Assembly (NCBI GenBank): GCA_963824985.1
Contig: CAWGRQ010000015.1
Coordinates: forward strand, 20,513-84,512
Direction of reading: 5' to 3'
Length of the DNA stretch: 64,000 bases
Origin: JAFNAG01 sp963824985
GTDB taxonomy: Bacteria > Acidobacteriota > UBA6911
A program made the translations under genes and the position numbers. Shown in pieces: positions 18,424 through 27,628 of the stretch. Below the pieces are notes generated by a model. The model was not told the origin of the DNA and made no database searches. It worked only from the letters and a program-made list of their open reading frames with translations. Positions within the stretch are counted from its first letter, which is position 1, and every line of letters begins with the position of its first letter.

Positions 18424-19104
18424 ATGAAAAAGGCCGGCATTTTCGCCATCTGGGTACTGGGATTGATGAGCTTCCGCCCGGCTGCGGCGGAGGAGATCGA
18501 TCGCCTTCTGGCGGCCGTGAATGGCAAGGTGATCACGGAAGGGGACCTCAAGCTGTCGCGTGCTCTCAACGCCTTGATTCTGCTGGGCCGATCGGATCCC
18601 GACACTTCCCGGCCGCAGGCGCTGAGCCGCCGTATCGATCTCGAACTGATCCAGCAGGAAATGGAGAGCTTTCTGGGCCAGGGGGGGCCAGACAGCATTC
18701 AGGCGGAGGTCCAGGCCAAACTGGACGGCCTCCGAAGCGCCTATGCGGAGATCGGCGGCCTTCCCGAGCTTCTCAGACGGCTTGGCCTGCAGGAAAAGGA
18801 GCTGGAAGCCTACGTCCGCCTGATACTGCTCTCGAACCGGTTCAGCAACCTGCGCTTCGGTCCGTTCGTGACCGTTTCCACGGAGGAAGTGGAAGCCTAT
18901 TATCGTGAGAAACTGCTGCCGATCCTGAAAAAGTCAGGGGCCTCCATCCCGCCGCTGCAGGAACTCACACCCCGGATCACGGATACTCTGAAACAGGAAA
19001 AGATCACGATCGCGATGGACCAGTGGATTCAGAATATCCGGGAACACTCCCGGATCGAGTTTTTTCCCGGGTCGGGTCAGGCTTCCGGGGAGGAGCGGCG
19101 ATGA
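18424..19104 (+). CDS. SurA-like periplasmic chaperone without PPIase domain
   Basis: This is an exported protein of 226 residues. A signal peptide (AIWVLGLMSFRPAAA) is followed by IDRLLAAVNGKVITEGDLKLSRAL. This is the typical SurA/PpiD N-terminal opening, in which the mature chain starts with 'VNGxxIT'. The helical chaperone core continues with LGLQEKELEAYVRLILLSNRF and VSTEEVEAYYREK. No parvulin PPIase domain is present, so this would be a holdase, not an isomerase. It lies between the BamA-like gene (8 bases) and tamB (4-base overlap), which supports a role in handing outer-membrane clients to that machine. Function is inferred from fold resemblance and context. Confidence 0.75.
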   Translation: MKKAGIFAIWVLGLMSFRPAAAEEIDRLLAAVNGKVITEGDLKLSRALNALILLGRSDPDTSRPQALSRRIDLELIQQEMESFLGQGGPDSIQAEVQAKLDGLRSAYAEIGGLPELLRRLGLQEKELEAYVRLILLSNRFSNLRFGPFVTVSTEEVEAYYREKLLPILKKSGASIPPLQELTPRITDTLKQEKITIAMDQWIQNIREHSRIEFFPGSGQASGEERR

Positions 19105-22100
19105 GTGCCAAGGTTCGCGTTCTCATGCTCAGTGCCGCCGCCCTGGTTTTCCTGTTTCTTGCCGGCGCGGTCATAGTCTATCTGCGCTCGGAGCGCTTCC
19201 AGGAGCAGATGCGGACGTTGATTGTTACCCGCATCGAGCAGGCGACCGGCCTGCGCGTCGGCCTGGAACGTCTGTCGCTGGATGCAATCCGCGGTACATT
19301 TGTCGTGAGCCGGCTTTCGCTCCGGACCCGCCGTGAGACCGGCAACCGCATCGAGTTCAGCGTCGACGAAGTGACGGGAGTATTCCGGCTGACCACTCTG
19401 TGGCGTCCCCGGGTCGAACTTGCGGAGTTGACCATCATCCGCCCCCGGTTTGCCATCCGGCAGGAACCCGGAGGCGGAACCTGGAGCCTGGCGCCCATCA
19501 TGAAACGCTCCATCGATGTGGCCGCCCGCAAGGCGGCGATCCGGGATGGCTGGGTGGAGTTGAACAATCGGCGCATTCCGCTGAATCTGACCGTGGACGC
19601 CTTAAACTGCAGCATCCGGTACCGGCCGAGCCCGCAGAGTTACAACCTCCAGGTGGAGTATAAAAACAGCCCTCTGCAGTGGGCCGGTCGCAGTTTGTCT
19701 ATGATCTGAATGCCGATCTCAACCTGCTGCAGTCGGGCCTGGAGATTAATTCATTGATTTGCTGGAGCACAAGAGCCGCTTTCAGGGGAGCGGAAGGCTG
19801 AGCAACTGGGGCGCTCCTCGGCTGGAAATCTCGACCGCCGGGACTTTCAACGGCGAGGACCTTACCTTGATTACCCCCGATCTTAAATACGCCCGGGGCG
19901 ACGTCCGGGTGATCGGGAATCTGCGCTGGGATGCCCGGGAATTTCACATGCAGGGGCGGTTTCAGGGAGACTGTTCACTATCGCCAGTCGGTCGCCCGGG
20001 CGCTGCGTGGAACTTACGAGATCAAGGACGGCGTGCTTCTGCTCGGCGAGACCAATGGCAGAATGGGCGACGGCACCTTCCGTGTGGACGGCGCCATTCA
20101 GTTGAAAGGAGCGAAAGCGCCGCCCCACCATATCAGGATTTCCGCTCAGAACGTCGCCCTCCGGGACGCTTCCGGCCTGATGGAGCTGCGGGCCATGGCG
20201 CTGGAAAACACGGTTGATGCCGAAGCCACGCTTGACTGGCGCCAGGGTCTGGGTGACCTCGAAGCCGAGGGGACAGTCGAGGTGCATGGGCTGCCGGCGA
20301 GCGGCTCGGCAACGGAAATGAGAACGCCGCTGGATGGGACCGCCACCTTTTCCTTTCGCAATCGAGCCTGGTATGTAAGGAAGGCCAGCCTGGCCTCCCC
20401 CGCATCCCGGATTGAAGTGGCCGGACTGGATCCCGACCGATCGCGCATCCAGATTCAATTGGAAACCAGCCGGCCCGCCGAAGTGCTCGGCCTCGCCCGC
20501 GGATTCTCTTCTACTCTGGAGAGTCAGATCGCCGCGGTGCCGGATCTCATGCTGATCTCGGGCCGGTATCAGCTCAACGGCGACCTGCTGATGGGCCTGC
20601 CGGATGCCATTGCCTATGAGGGTCGGATCACGATCGCCGGCGGACGGTGGCGCGCCTACAGCATTGAAAGCCTGAGCGCGAACGCGATCTGGAATGGTTC
20701 CCGGCTGGCCCTGCGCACGCTCAAGCTGCGCCAGGGGGCGCAGGCGGCCGATGGCGATCTCCTCGTGCGACTTCCCAGCGGGGAGGCTCCTCCGGACGTC
20801 CGCTTCCAGGGCACGCTGCATCAGATCTCCCTGGGGACGCTGCGCGATTTCGGGTTTGATACCAAGGTGGCGGTGACCGGGCAGCTGAGCGGCCAGGGCA
20901 CGATTGCCTATGAGCAGGGCCGGCTCCGGGGCGAGGGTACCTTCCAGGTGGAGAAGGCAAGTTACAATGGCCAGACGGTCGACATCCTGAGCGCGGCCGT
21001 GCAGATCCGGGACCAGGTCCTGCACATCGCGCAGGGACGTATCCAGCGCGGGCCCGCGTCGGTCAGCCTGGATGGACAGATCCATCTGGAGACGGGGCAA
21101 ATGAATCTCAAAACCCGCCTGCAGCAGTTGCCGTTGACCGACATTCCCGAGGTCAAATCCAGTGGCATCGCCATTAACGGGCGCATTTCCGCCGCCGGCG
21201 ACATCGGCGGAACAGCGGAGCAACCGGAATTTTCGGGGACGATCAGAGTGGAAGATCTGAACTTTTCGGGATGGGATCTCGGCGTCGGCCAGGCAACCGT
21301 GAATCTGCGCGAAGGCGTCCTGTCGGCCAATCCCATCGATGTGCAATCAGCTCTCGGCGGATTCCGGGGCGAGGCGCGGATTTCGACCGGCCCGGGGTAC
21401 CCGGGCCGGATCACGTTGGCATTTCGGGACTGGAACGTGCAAAAGATCGTGGCCGATAACGTGCCGGAGCTGTTTAATGACTTCAGCACGGCGCTCCACG
21501 GCAACCTTGTAATTGAAGGGCAATTCGCCGATTTTGCCGGGCTCACCTACAATGGCGAAATGGATGGCGCCCGCTTCAGCATCAACGGCTACGAGCTGCG
21601 CAACGATGGCATGATCCGGTTTACTGCAACTACGGCTGGCATAGTTGTGGCGGAAGCCCGCCTGGTCGGGGAAGGGAGCAACCTGGCCATTGAAAAAGGG
21701 GGCATGATCCCGCTCGGGTCCGATCCGGTTTTGAATCTGCACCTGACCGGCGTCCTGAATCTCGGATTCCTGGATCATATGAACCCTCAGGTGGGAGTCA
21801 CGGGTTCCGCGTCCCTCAATGTCAGCATTACCGGTTCCAGGCAGACGCCACAGCTGATCGGCCAAGCCGTCCTCCAGGATGTCCGCCTTGCTTATGACGA
21901 TATGCCATTCCCGTTCTCCGGCCTGCGCGGCAACATCGTCTTTTCGCGCAATTCGGTCAGACTTGAAAAGGTTTCCGGATCGATCGCTTCCGGCTCAATC
22001 CAGGTATCCGGCAATCTGGAGCATCAAGGGGGGGAATTGCAGGGTATCAACCTGGAAGCCACCATCCAGAATGCGCGACTCCGTTATCCCAGGGACTTCA

Positions 22101-23011
22101 TCTCCTCGGTGAATGCGCAACTTTCACTGAAAGGCGGCTCCGATGCGCGGGTGCTCTCCGGCGACGTAACCGTCCTGCGTGCGGAATACCTGCGGGACTT
22201 CAGTGTGCTCGAGCAGTTTATCGGCCGGCCGACCGGCGGAGGAGGGCCCCAGATCACGAATCCTCTGTTGGCCGGCACGCGCCTGAACGTGTCCGTCCGA
22301 TCGCAGGACGGTCTGTACATCGACAACGAACTCGCGCGGTTACGGGGAAAACTGGATCTGGAACTGCGCGGCTCCCTGGCCTATCCCTCCGTGACAGGTC
22401 GCGCCGAGACCATCGAGGGATCCATCTTTTGGCGCGGAAACCGGTTTGATGTCATTCGCGCATCGGCCGACTTCGTCGATCAGAATCGCATCAACCCGAT
22501 ATTTGATGTGAGAGCCGAGGCGGACGTCCGCAGCTACCGCCTGCGGCTGGATCTGGTTGGGGATCTGGAACATCTGACTTTGAACATCGGTTCCGACCCG
22601 CCTCTGTCCACAGTCGAGATCGTGTCGCTTTTGGCCACCGGCAAGTCGGAGCAGTCGGGTGTCGCTGACCAGCGCCGGCTGGCGGAAAATACCGGGGTCA
22701 GTGCCGCCAGCATCCTCTCGGAGGAGTTGACCGGGGTTATCGGGAAGCGGGTGGAGCGAATCTTCGGCCTGAAGAGCTTCAGGGTCGACCCCTTCCTTGC
22801 GGGAGCGGAGAACGATCCTACCGCGCGCGTCACCATCAGCGAGCGCCTCTCCAAAGATATCACCGTGACCTTTTCACGCAACCTGACTACCAGCCAGGAG
22901 CAGATTATCGTGCTCGAATATGACGTTAACCGGAACCTTACCATCGTCGCGACTCGGGATGAGAACGGCAAGTATGGCGTGGATTTCCGGTTTCGCTCGC
23001 GGTTCCGATGA
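19101..23011 (+). CDS. tamB: TamB / DUF490 translocation and assembly protein, frameshifted
   Basis: TamB is an inner-membrane-anchored, periplasm-spanning beta-helical protein that works with an Omp85 partner. It is also implicated in lipid transport to the outer membrane. ATG 19101 overlaps the SurA-like stop. An N-terminal anchor (LSAAALVFLFLAGAVIVYL) precedes an AsmA-like start. The long 19.96-23.01 kb stretch is repetitive and beta-rich, and it ends with the DUF490 signature (VEIVSLLATGKSEQSG, ILSEELTGVIGKRVERIFGL). The frame changes near 19690, 19755 and 19965. Residues between (QFVYDLNADLNLLQSGLEI, then LLEHKSRFQGSGRLSNWGAP) still read as TamB. The pieces together would give about 1,300 residues. 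Sequencing error is the simplest explanation. Confidence 0.88.
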
Positions 23012-23095
23012 AATAAGTCTCCATTTTTGGTGGGCCTGGACGTACAATACAAATTCTGCAGTCTCGCTTTCGCCATCAACAGGGCAGGATCGTCT

Positions 23096-23773
23096 ATGAA
23101 GATTCTTGTAATCGAAGATGAAGGCAAGGTCGCCAGTTTCATCAAGAAGGGGCTGGAGCAGTCTGGATACGAAGTCGATCTGGCCGCGGATGGGGAAGAA
23201 GGTTTCGACAAATTCCGCGCCACGGACTTCGATCTGGTTCTGCTCGATCTGATGTTGCCCAAGATCACCGGGTGGGAGCTGATTCCGCTGTTGCGGAAAC
23301 GCAAGCCGACCCTCCCCATCATTGCCGTCACGGCCAAGACGGCGGTTGAAGATCGCGTCCAGGGTCTGAACCTGGGCTGTGACGACTACCTGGTCAAGCC
23401 GTTTTCCTTCGCCGAACTGCTGGCCCGCGTCCAAGTGCAACTCCGCCGCGGCATCACCATGGGCACCGCCGAGCTGCGCGCTGCCGACCTGGTGCTGGAT
23501 CCTCTCAAGCGCAAGGTGAGCAGGGGCGGCAAACAGATCGAGCTCTCCAACAAGGAATTCTCCCTGCTCGAATACCTCTTGCGCAACAAGGATGAAATCG
23601 TGACCCGGAACATGATCGTCGAAAATGTCTGGGATTCGAGCTTTGACAATTTCACCAATGTGGTGGATGTCTATATCAACTATCTGCGCAACAAGGTGGA
23701 CCGCGGCTTCGCGCTTCAGCTCATTCACACGGTTCGCGGTGTCGGGTACACCCTCCGGAGTACTGCGGCGTGA
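23096..23773 (+). CDS. OmpR/PhoB-family response regulator
   Basis: This is a two-component response regulator of 225 residues. The receiver domain starts MKILVIEDEG, with the phosphoacceptor Asp at residue 51 (LVLLDLMLPK) and a CDDYLVKPF lysine motif. A winged-helix DNA-binding domain follows (LSNKEFSLLEYLLRN, then VDVYINYLRNKVD and TVRGVGYTLR), as in OmpR, CopR and CusR proteins. ATG 23096 is used because the receiver begins exactly there; an upstream in-frame start would add 23 non-homologous residues. Its stop overlaps the kinase start by 4 bases (GTGA), so the two are co-translated. Confidence 0.95.
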   Translation: MKILVIEDEGKVASFIKKGLEQSGYEVDLAADGEEGFDKFRATDFDLVLLDLMLPKITGWELIPLLRKRKPTLPIIAVTAKTAVEDRVQGLNLGCDDYLVKPFSFAELLARVQVQLRRGITMGTAELRAADLVLDPLKRKVSRGGKQIELSNKEFSLLEYLLRNKDEIVTRNMIVENVWDSSFDNFTNVVDVYINYLRNKVDRGFALQLIHTVRGVGYTLRSTAA

Positions 23774-25254
23774 ATGTTCGAAGCCTCCGCTTCAAGCTTG
23801 CCGTGACCAACGGCCTGTTTTTTTCGGTCTATTTCCTGCTCTTCGGATACGGGCGCTACCAGACGTTTTCCTACCGTGTAAACCGGGCCTTTACGCAGAG
23901 CCTGGAGCGCGAGGCGCAATTTTTTATCGATCGCGTCCGCCCGACCGAGGATGGATTCGAGTGGATCCAGCCCTATGTGCCGCCTGCCGACGCCATGGCG
24001 CTCGACAGTATTCGCCCTTTCTTTGTTTTGACCGATCTTGAGGGGAATGTCCTGCGCAAGGAGTTTTACGGCTACTACATCCGCGCAATGCTGCTGCAGC
24101 GGGACCTGGACAACGTCCTGCACCATCAGGCGGGCGTCAGCGACGCTACCGCATCCAACGGCCGGCAGTTCCGTTTCATCAACAAGATCATGTCCTCCGA
24201 GAGCGGAAGGCAGGTCGTGCTCCACCTCGGGCGATCCCTGGATCAGCTCAATGCGGTGAAGCAGGAATACATGCTGATCTACCTATATTCGGTCCCTCTG
24301 GTTCTGGGGATCGCCGCGGTGGTCGGCTGGTTCTTCGCGGCGTATGCCTTGAAACCTTTCGAAGAGGTCGCAAAAACTGCGGAACTGATTACTTCCGAAA
24401 AACTGGATACCAAGATTGTGAACGTCCGCAAGGAGCAGGAAGTTCAGCGCCTGGTGGAATCATTCAACGCCATGGTGGCGCGCCTCCGCCAGTCGTTCGC
24501 TCAAATGCGCCGGTTCAACGCCAACGTGGCGCATGAACTGCGCACGCCGCTGGCGATTCTCCAGGGCGAAAACGAGATCGCCTTGAGATCCGAATCGCTG
24601 CCGGATGAGATTCGCGCCCTCCTGATCAGCAATCTCGAGGAACTGGAACGCCTGAACCGCATCGTGAATGATATCCTGACGCTGGCGGAGGCCGAGGCCG
24701 GAACCCAGCTTCTGCACAAGCAACCGACCAGATTCAACGATCTGATTTCGGACCTGGCCGACCAGATGGATGTCCTTGCCGCGGAACGTGACATCAAAAT
24801 CGAGGTTCAGGAATTGCCCGATTCGGTGATTGATGCGGATCCGTTATGGCTGCGCCGCGCCGTGCTCAATCTGCTGGATAACGCCATCAAATACTCGCGG
24901 GATGGGGGCACGATCCGGATTGTGATGACCCACGAACGGGACATGGTGCGCCTGATCATTCATGATGACGGCATCGGCATCGCAGCCAAGGACCTGCCGT
25001 TTATATTCGACTGGCTGTTCCGCGCCGATCCAGCCCGGAGCCGCAACACCGGCGGGACGGGTTTGGGGCTGTCGCTGGTCAAATGGGTGATTGAGGCGCA
25101 CGACGGTTCGATCCACGTATTCAGCGCTCCCGACCAGGGGGCCGATTTCCAGGTTGAGCTGCCCCTCATGCCTCGGGAATCCCAGAGCGCCCTCCGGGAT
25201 TCGGCGGACGGGAAGGTCAAGGCTAAGTCGTTCATCCAGAGGCAGACGCTCTAG
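23770..25254 (+). CDS. Membrane sensor histidine kinase, partner of the response regulator
   Basis: This is a 494-residue sensor kinase. Two membrane spans (about 10-27 and 170-193) flank a periplasmic sensor domain of about 140 residues. A HAMP linker (ALKPFEEVAKTAELI) comes next. The dimerisation H-box NVAHELRTPL has the phosphorylated His at residue 255, and the ATPase domain has LLDNAIKYS (N box), DDGIGI (G1) and GTGLGLSL (G2). The start is GTG at 23770, overlapping the regulator stop. The domain order resembles CusS/heavy-metal-type kinases, but the ligand cannot be read from sequence. Confidence 0.94.
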   Translation: MNVRSLRFKLAVTNGLFFSVYFLLFGYGRYQTFSYRVNRAFTQSLEREAQFFIDRVRPTEDGFEWIQPYVPPADAMALDSIRPFFVLTDLEGNVLRKEFYGYYIRAMLLQRDLDNVLHHQAGVSDATASNGRQFRFINKIMSSESGRQVVLHLGRSLDQLNAVKQEYMLIYLYSVPLVLGIAAVVGWFFAAYALKPFEEVAKTAELITSEKLDTKIVNVRKEQEVQRLVESFNAMVARLRQSFAQMRRFNANVAHELRTPLAILQGENEIALRSESLPDEIRALLISNLEELERLNRIVNDILTLAEAEAGTQLLHKQPTRFNDLISDLADQMDVLAAERDIKIEVQELPDSVIDADPLWLRRAVLNLLDNAIKYSRDGGTIRIVMTHERDMVRLIIHDDGIGIAAKDLPFIFDWLFRADPARSRNTGGTGLGLSLVKWVIEAHDGSIHVFSAPDQGADFQVELPLMPRESQSALRDSADGKVKAKSFIQRQTL

Positions 25255-25267
25255 CCCGCCAAGCGTA

Positions 25268-25387
25268 TTAGCGCCCAGTCAGTTCCAATTCGTGTGCGCG
25301 TTCGCATACGGATTCCAGGAGCCCGGATCCAAGCAGTTTATGGACCTCCAGCGCAATGCCGATGACCCGTTCCTGAGAGTTCTTCAT
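25268..25387 (-). pseudogene. GxxExxY protein fragment (truncated)
   Basis: The 39 codons from the ATG at 25387 read MKNSQERVIGIALEVHKLLG then SGLLESVCERAHELELTGR. They match the N-terminal third of the GxxExxY family (usually about 125 residues, pattern ERIIGxAIEVHxxLGPGLLESxYE). The frame then stops, and the conserved C-terminal part is missing. It sits beside a dispersed repeat with CGCAAAG-type motifs, the usual setting for such genes. This is a remnant with no likely function. Confidence 0.7.
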
Positions 25388-25449
25388 CCGGCATTTCAGC
25401 CCCATCGGACCTGACCCGCGGTCCCATTCCATGATCGACAATATTCTGC

Positions 25450-25571
25450 ATCTGTTTAGCCGATGCTGAACAGCAGAACGCGAAGCGCTGCGCCCACGCC
25501 TGTTGCTCAGTGTCGATCTTTGCGCCTTTGCGTTTTGCTTCTTCATCCATTTGATTTGGCTAAACAATTAC
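25450..25571 (-). repeat. Dispersed repeat copy A (second copy at 51564-51859)
   Basis: Read on the minus strand from 25571, this matches the plus strand from 51564: GTAATTGTTTAGCCAAATCA, the GATGAAGAAGCAAAACGCAA block, the GACACTGAGC block and CAGGCGTGGGCGCAGCGCTT. It ends with the GTTCTGCTNTTCAGCATCGG block. In the 51-kb copy about 150 bp containing a perfect palindrome interrupts the same sequence. The repeat borders a GxxExxY relic here. Confidence 0.8.
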
Positions 25572-25575
25572 AATA

Positions 25576-25616
25576 TTCTTTGACAATCCGTGAAATCCGT
25601 GGCGTTTTTGCTTTTG
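25576..25616 (-). repeat. Single copy of the 14-kb repeat core
   Basis: On the minus strand this reads GCAAAAACGCCACGGATTTC followed by ACGGATTGTCA, the same core as the tandem array at 14.0-14.4 kb. It lies between the GxxExxY relic and the rplU promoter. Confidence 0.75.
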
Positions 25617-25651
25617 ATTGCCCGGGGATACGATACCCCCACCGGATTGCC

Positions 25652-25681
25652 TTGCCTTTTAGCCCTTCTGCAAAGTATAAT
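25652..25681 (+). promoter_or_regulatory. Putative rplU-rpmA promoter
   Basis: A perfect -10 box TATAAT (25676-25681) lies 18 bases after TTGCCT (25652-25657). Transcription would begin about 20 bases upstream of the rplU GTG. No L21 autoregulatory leader was recognised. Confidence 0.65.
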
Positions 25682-25709
25682 GCGTGTTTTGTCACTGGAG
25701 GTCGCGACT

Positions 25710-26036
25710 GTGTATGCCGTCATAAGAAGTGGTGGGAAGCAGTATCGGGTTGTCGAGGGCGAGGCTGTCTGCGTGGAAAAGCTGGATCTCGAATCGGGGT
25801 CCACAGTAGAGTTCACTGACGTGCTGCTTGTCCAGGCCGGCGAGCAGACCCATATCGGCCGTCCCGTGGTAGCCGGCGCCAGCGTCAGCGGTACCGTGGA
25901 AGCTCAGGCTCGGGGCGAAAAAGTCCTGGTTTTCAAATACAAGGCCAAGAAACAGTACCGCCGCACCCGCGGGCACCGGCAGGCGTTTTCCAAGGTGCAC
26001 ATCGACAAGATCAGCGTGGCGGCAGGGAAGGCATAG
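25710..26036 (+). CDS. rplU: 50S ribosomal protein L21
   Basis: L21 binds 23S rRNA in the large subunit. The 108-residue protein starts with the canonical YAVIRSGGKQYRV and carries KVLVFKYKAKKQYRRTRGHRQ, the rRNA-binding basic segment, near the C-terminus. GTG at 25710 is the start because GGAGG lies 8 bases upstream and family alignment begins here. A longer open frame runs into the upstream repeat. It is followed after 14 bases by rpmA, the near-universal partner. Confidence 0.96.
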   Translation: MYAVIRSGGKQYRVVEGEAVCVEKLDLESGSTVEFTDVLLVQAGEQTHIGRPVVAGASVSGTVEAQARGEKVLVFKYKAKKQYRRTRGHRQAFSKVHIDKISVAAGKA

Positions 26037-26050
26037 CTGCAGAGGGTATC

Positions 26051-26308
26051 ATGGCACATAAAAAAGGCGTCGGCAGTTCCAGAAACGGGCGTGATTCCCA
26101 AGCACAGCGGCTGGGAGTGAAGCGTTTCGCGGGCCAGTTGGTCAGCGGAGGATCCATCATCGTCCGGCAGCGGGGAAGCAAGCTGAAACCGGGACGAAAC
26201 GTCGGGATCGGCAGCGATGACACGCTGTACGCAAAGGTGTCGGGCGTGGTCAGGTTCCAGGATCGCGGCCGGCTGGGGCGTTTCGTTCACATCGAGGCGC
26301 AATCATAA
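26051..26308 (+). CDS. rpmA: 50S ribosomal protein L27
   Basis: L27 reaches the peptidyl transferase centre with its N-terminal tail. The 85-residue protein starts MAHKKGVGSSRNGRDSQAQR and contains GGSIIVRQRGSKLKPGRNVG, the family core. No Firmicute-type cleavable N-terminal extension is present. The L21-L27-Obg order is conserved widely in bacteria. A strong intrinsic terminator follows within about 36 bases. Confidence 0.97.
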   Translation: MAHKKGVGSSRNGRDSQAQRLGVKRFAGQLVSGGSIIVRQRGSKLKPGRNVGIGSDDTLYAKVSGVVRFQDRGRLGRFVHIEAQS

Positions 26309-26343
26309 CCACCGGAACCGCTCACAAGCAAGCTGCTGCAGAC

Positions 26344-26373
26344 AGGACCCCGTACGGGGTCCTTTGCTTTTTG
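26344..26373 (+). terminator. Intrinsic terminator after rpmA
   Basis: A perfect 20-base palindrome AGGACCCCGTACGGGGTCCT (26344-26363) is followed by TTGCTTTTT. The GC-rich stem and T-run form a textbook Rho-independent terminator, separating rplU-rpmA from obgE. Confidence 0.88.
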
Positions 26374-26444
26374 CCCCGCATGGTTTATGAATATTCCGGG
26401 TTGCGATTCCGGATCGGCGGTCGCGCCGCCCATCGAGACGACTG

Positions 26445-27464
26445 ATGTTCATCGATCGTGCCAGGATCACCGTGCAGGCCGGTAACGGCGGCAACGGCTG
26501 CCTTGCCTTCCGCAGGGAGAAATTCGTGCCGCGCGGCGGTCCAAGCGGAGGCGATGGCGGCAAGGGGGGCGACGTTTACCTGGACTGTTCCGATCGGATC
26601 AATACGCTGCTCCATTTCCAGTATAAGCGGCTCTTCAAGGCCGGGAGGGGACGACACGGAGAGGGATCAACGCGTCACGGCAGGGATGGGGAGGATGTTA
26701 CGATTCTGGTCCCGCCGGGAACGCAGGTTTACCAGGAGCCCGAACATGTAATGCTCAAGGATTTTTCGCAGCCGGGGGAGCGGTTGCTGGTCGCCGTGGG
26801 GGGCAAAGGAGGGAAGGGGAACGCGCGGTTTGCCACCGCCACGAATCAGGCGCCCCGCCGGGTGGAACCCGGGCGCCCGGGGGAACTGCTGGAATTGTCG
26901 TTGAATCTGAAACTGATCGCGGACGTCGGCTTGATCGGGTTCCCCAACGCGGGCAAATCGACGCTGATTTCACGCATCAGCGCCGCCCGGCCGAAAATCG
27001 CGGATTATCCGTTCACGACGCTGGCGCCTCATCTCGGGGTGGTGGCCGTGGACGATTTCCGCACCTTCGTGGTTGCCGACATCCCCGGGCTGATCGAAGG
27101 GGCGCACGAGGGTCATGGACTCGGCGATCAGTTTTTAAAGCATGTCGAACGGACCAAAGTTTTCGTTCACCTTGTGGATGTAAGCCAGCCGGAGCGCGAT
27201 CCGATTGCCGATTACAAAACGATCATGCGCGAGCTGACCCTGTTCAATCCGGAGATGGCATTACGACGCCAGGTAGTGACGGCATCGAAGATTGATGCGC
27301 TCGCCGACCGCCGCATGCTCACGCGGTTGCGTATGATGTGCCGGCGGCGAGGCATCGTGTTTCATCCGATTTCTGCCGTCACCGGGGAAGGGATACCGGA
27401 ACTGATCCGGCTGCTGGACCAGATTCTAAGCGGCGCAGCCGAACCCGGAGGAGCGCGCTCGTAG
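26445..27464 (+). CDS. obgE: Obg-family GTPase ObgE/CgtA
   Basis: Obg is a large-subunit assembly GTPase. The N-terminal glycine-rich Obg fold is clear (DRARITVQAGNGGNGCLAF, GGPSGGDGGKGGDVYL). The G domain has G1 GFPNAGKST, G2 YPFTT, G3 DIPGLIEGA and a C-terminal SAVTGEGIPELI (G5). The G4 position reads TASKID, where NKID is usual. The product has 339 residues and no long C-terminal OCT domain, as in many non-enteric bacteria. Confidence 0.96.
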   Translation: MFIDRARITVQAGNGGNGCLAFRREKFVPRGGPSGGDGGKGGDVYLDCSDRINTLLHFQYKRLFKAGRGRHGEGSTRHGRDGEDVTILVPPGTQVYQEPEHVMLKDFSQPGERLLVAVGGKGGKGNARFATATNQAPRRVEPGRPGELLELSLNLKLIADVGLIGFPNAGKSTLISRISAARPKIADYPFTTLAPHLGVVAVDDFRTFVVADIPGLIEGAHEGHGLGDQFLKHVERTKVFVHLVDVSQPERDPIADYKTIMRELTLFNPEMALRRQVVTASKIDALADRRMLTRLRMMCRRRGIVFHPISAVTGEGIPELIRLLDQILSGAAEPGGARS

Positions 27465-27628
27465 CGGCCTGGCTGCTCGAATTCCGATATCCTTCAGGGT
27501 GCTGTGAGCCCGCGCGCGGCATCCCGGAAAGTACTGCGGGCTCCGGGGCGCTCCCGCGCCGATGCAAAGGACGATCATTCCGGGGACGGCGTCTGTCGCC
27601 TCTGTGGGAGAGGCGGAGGAGACTCAGC

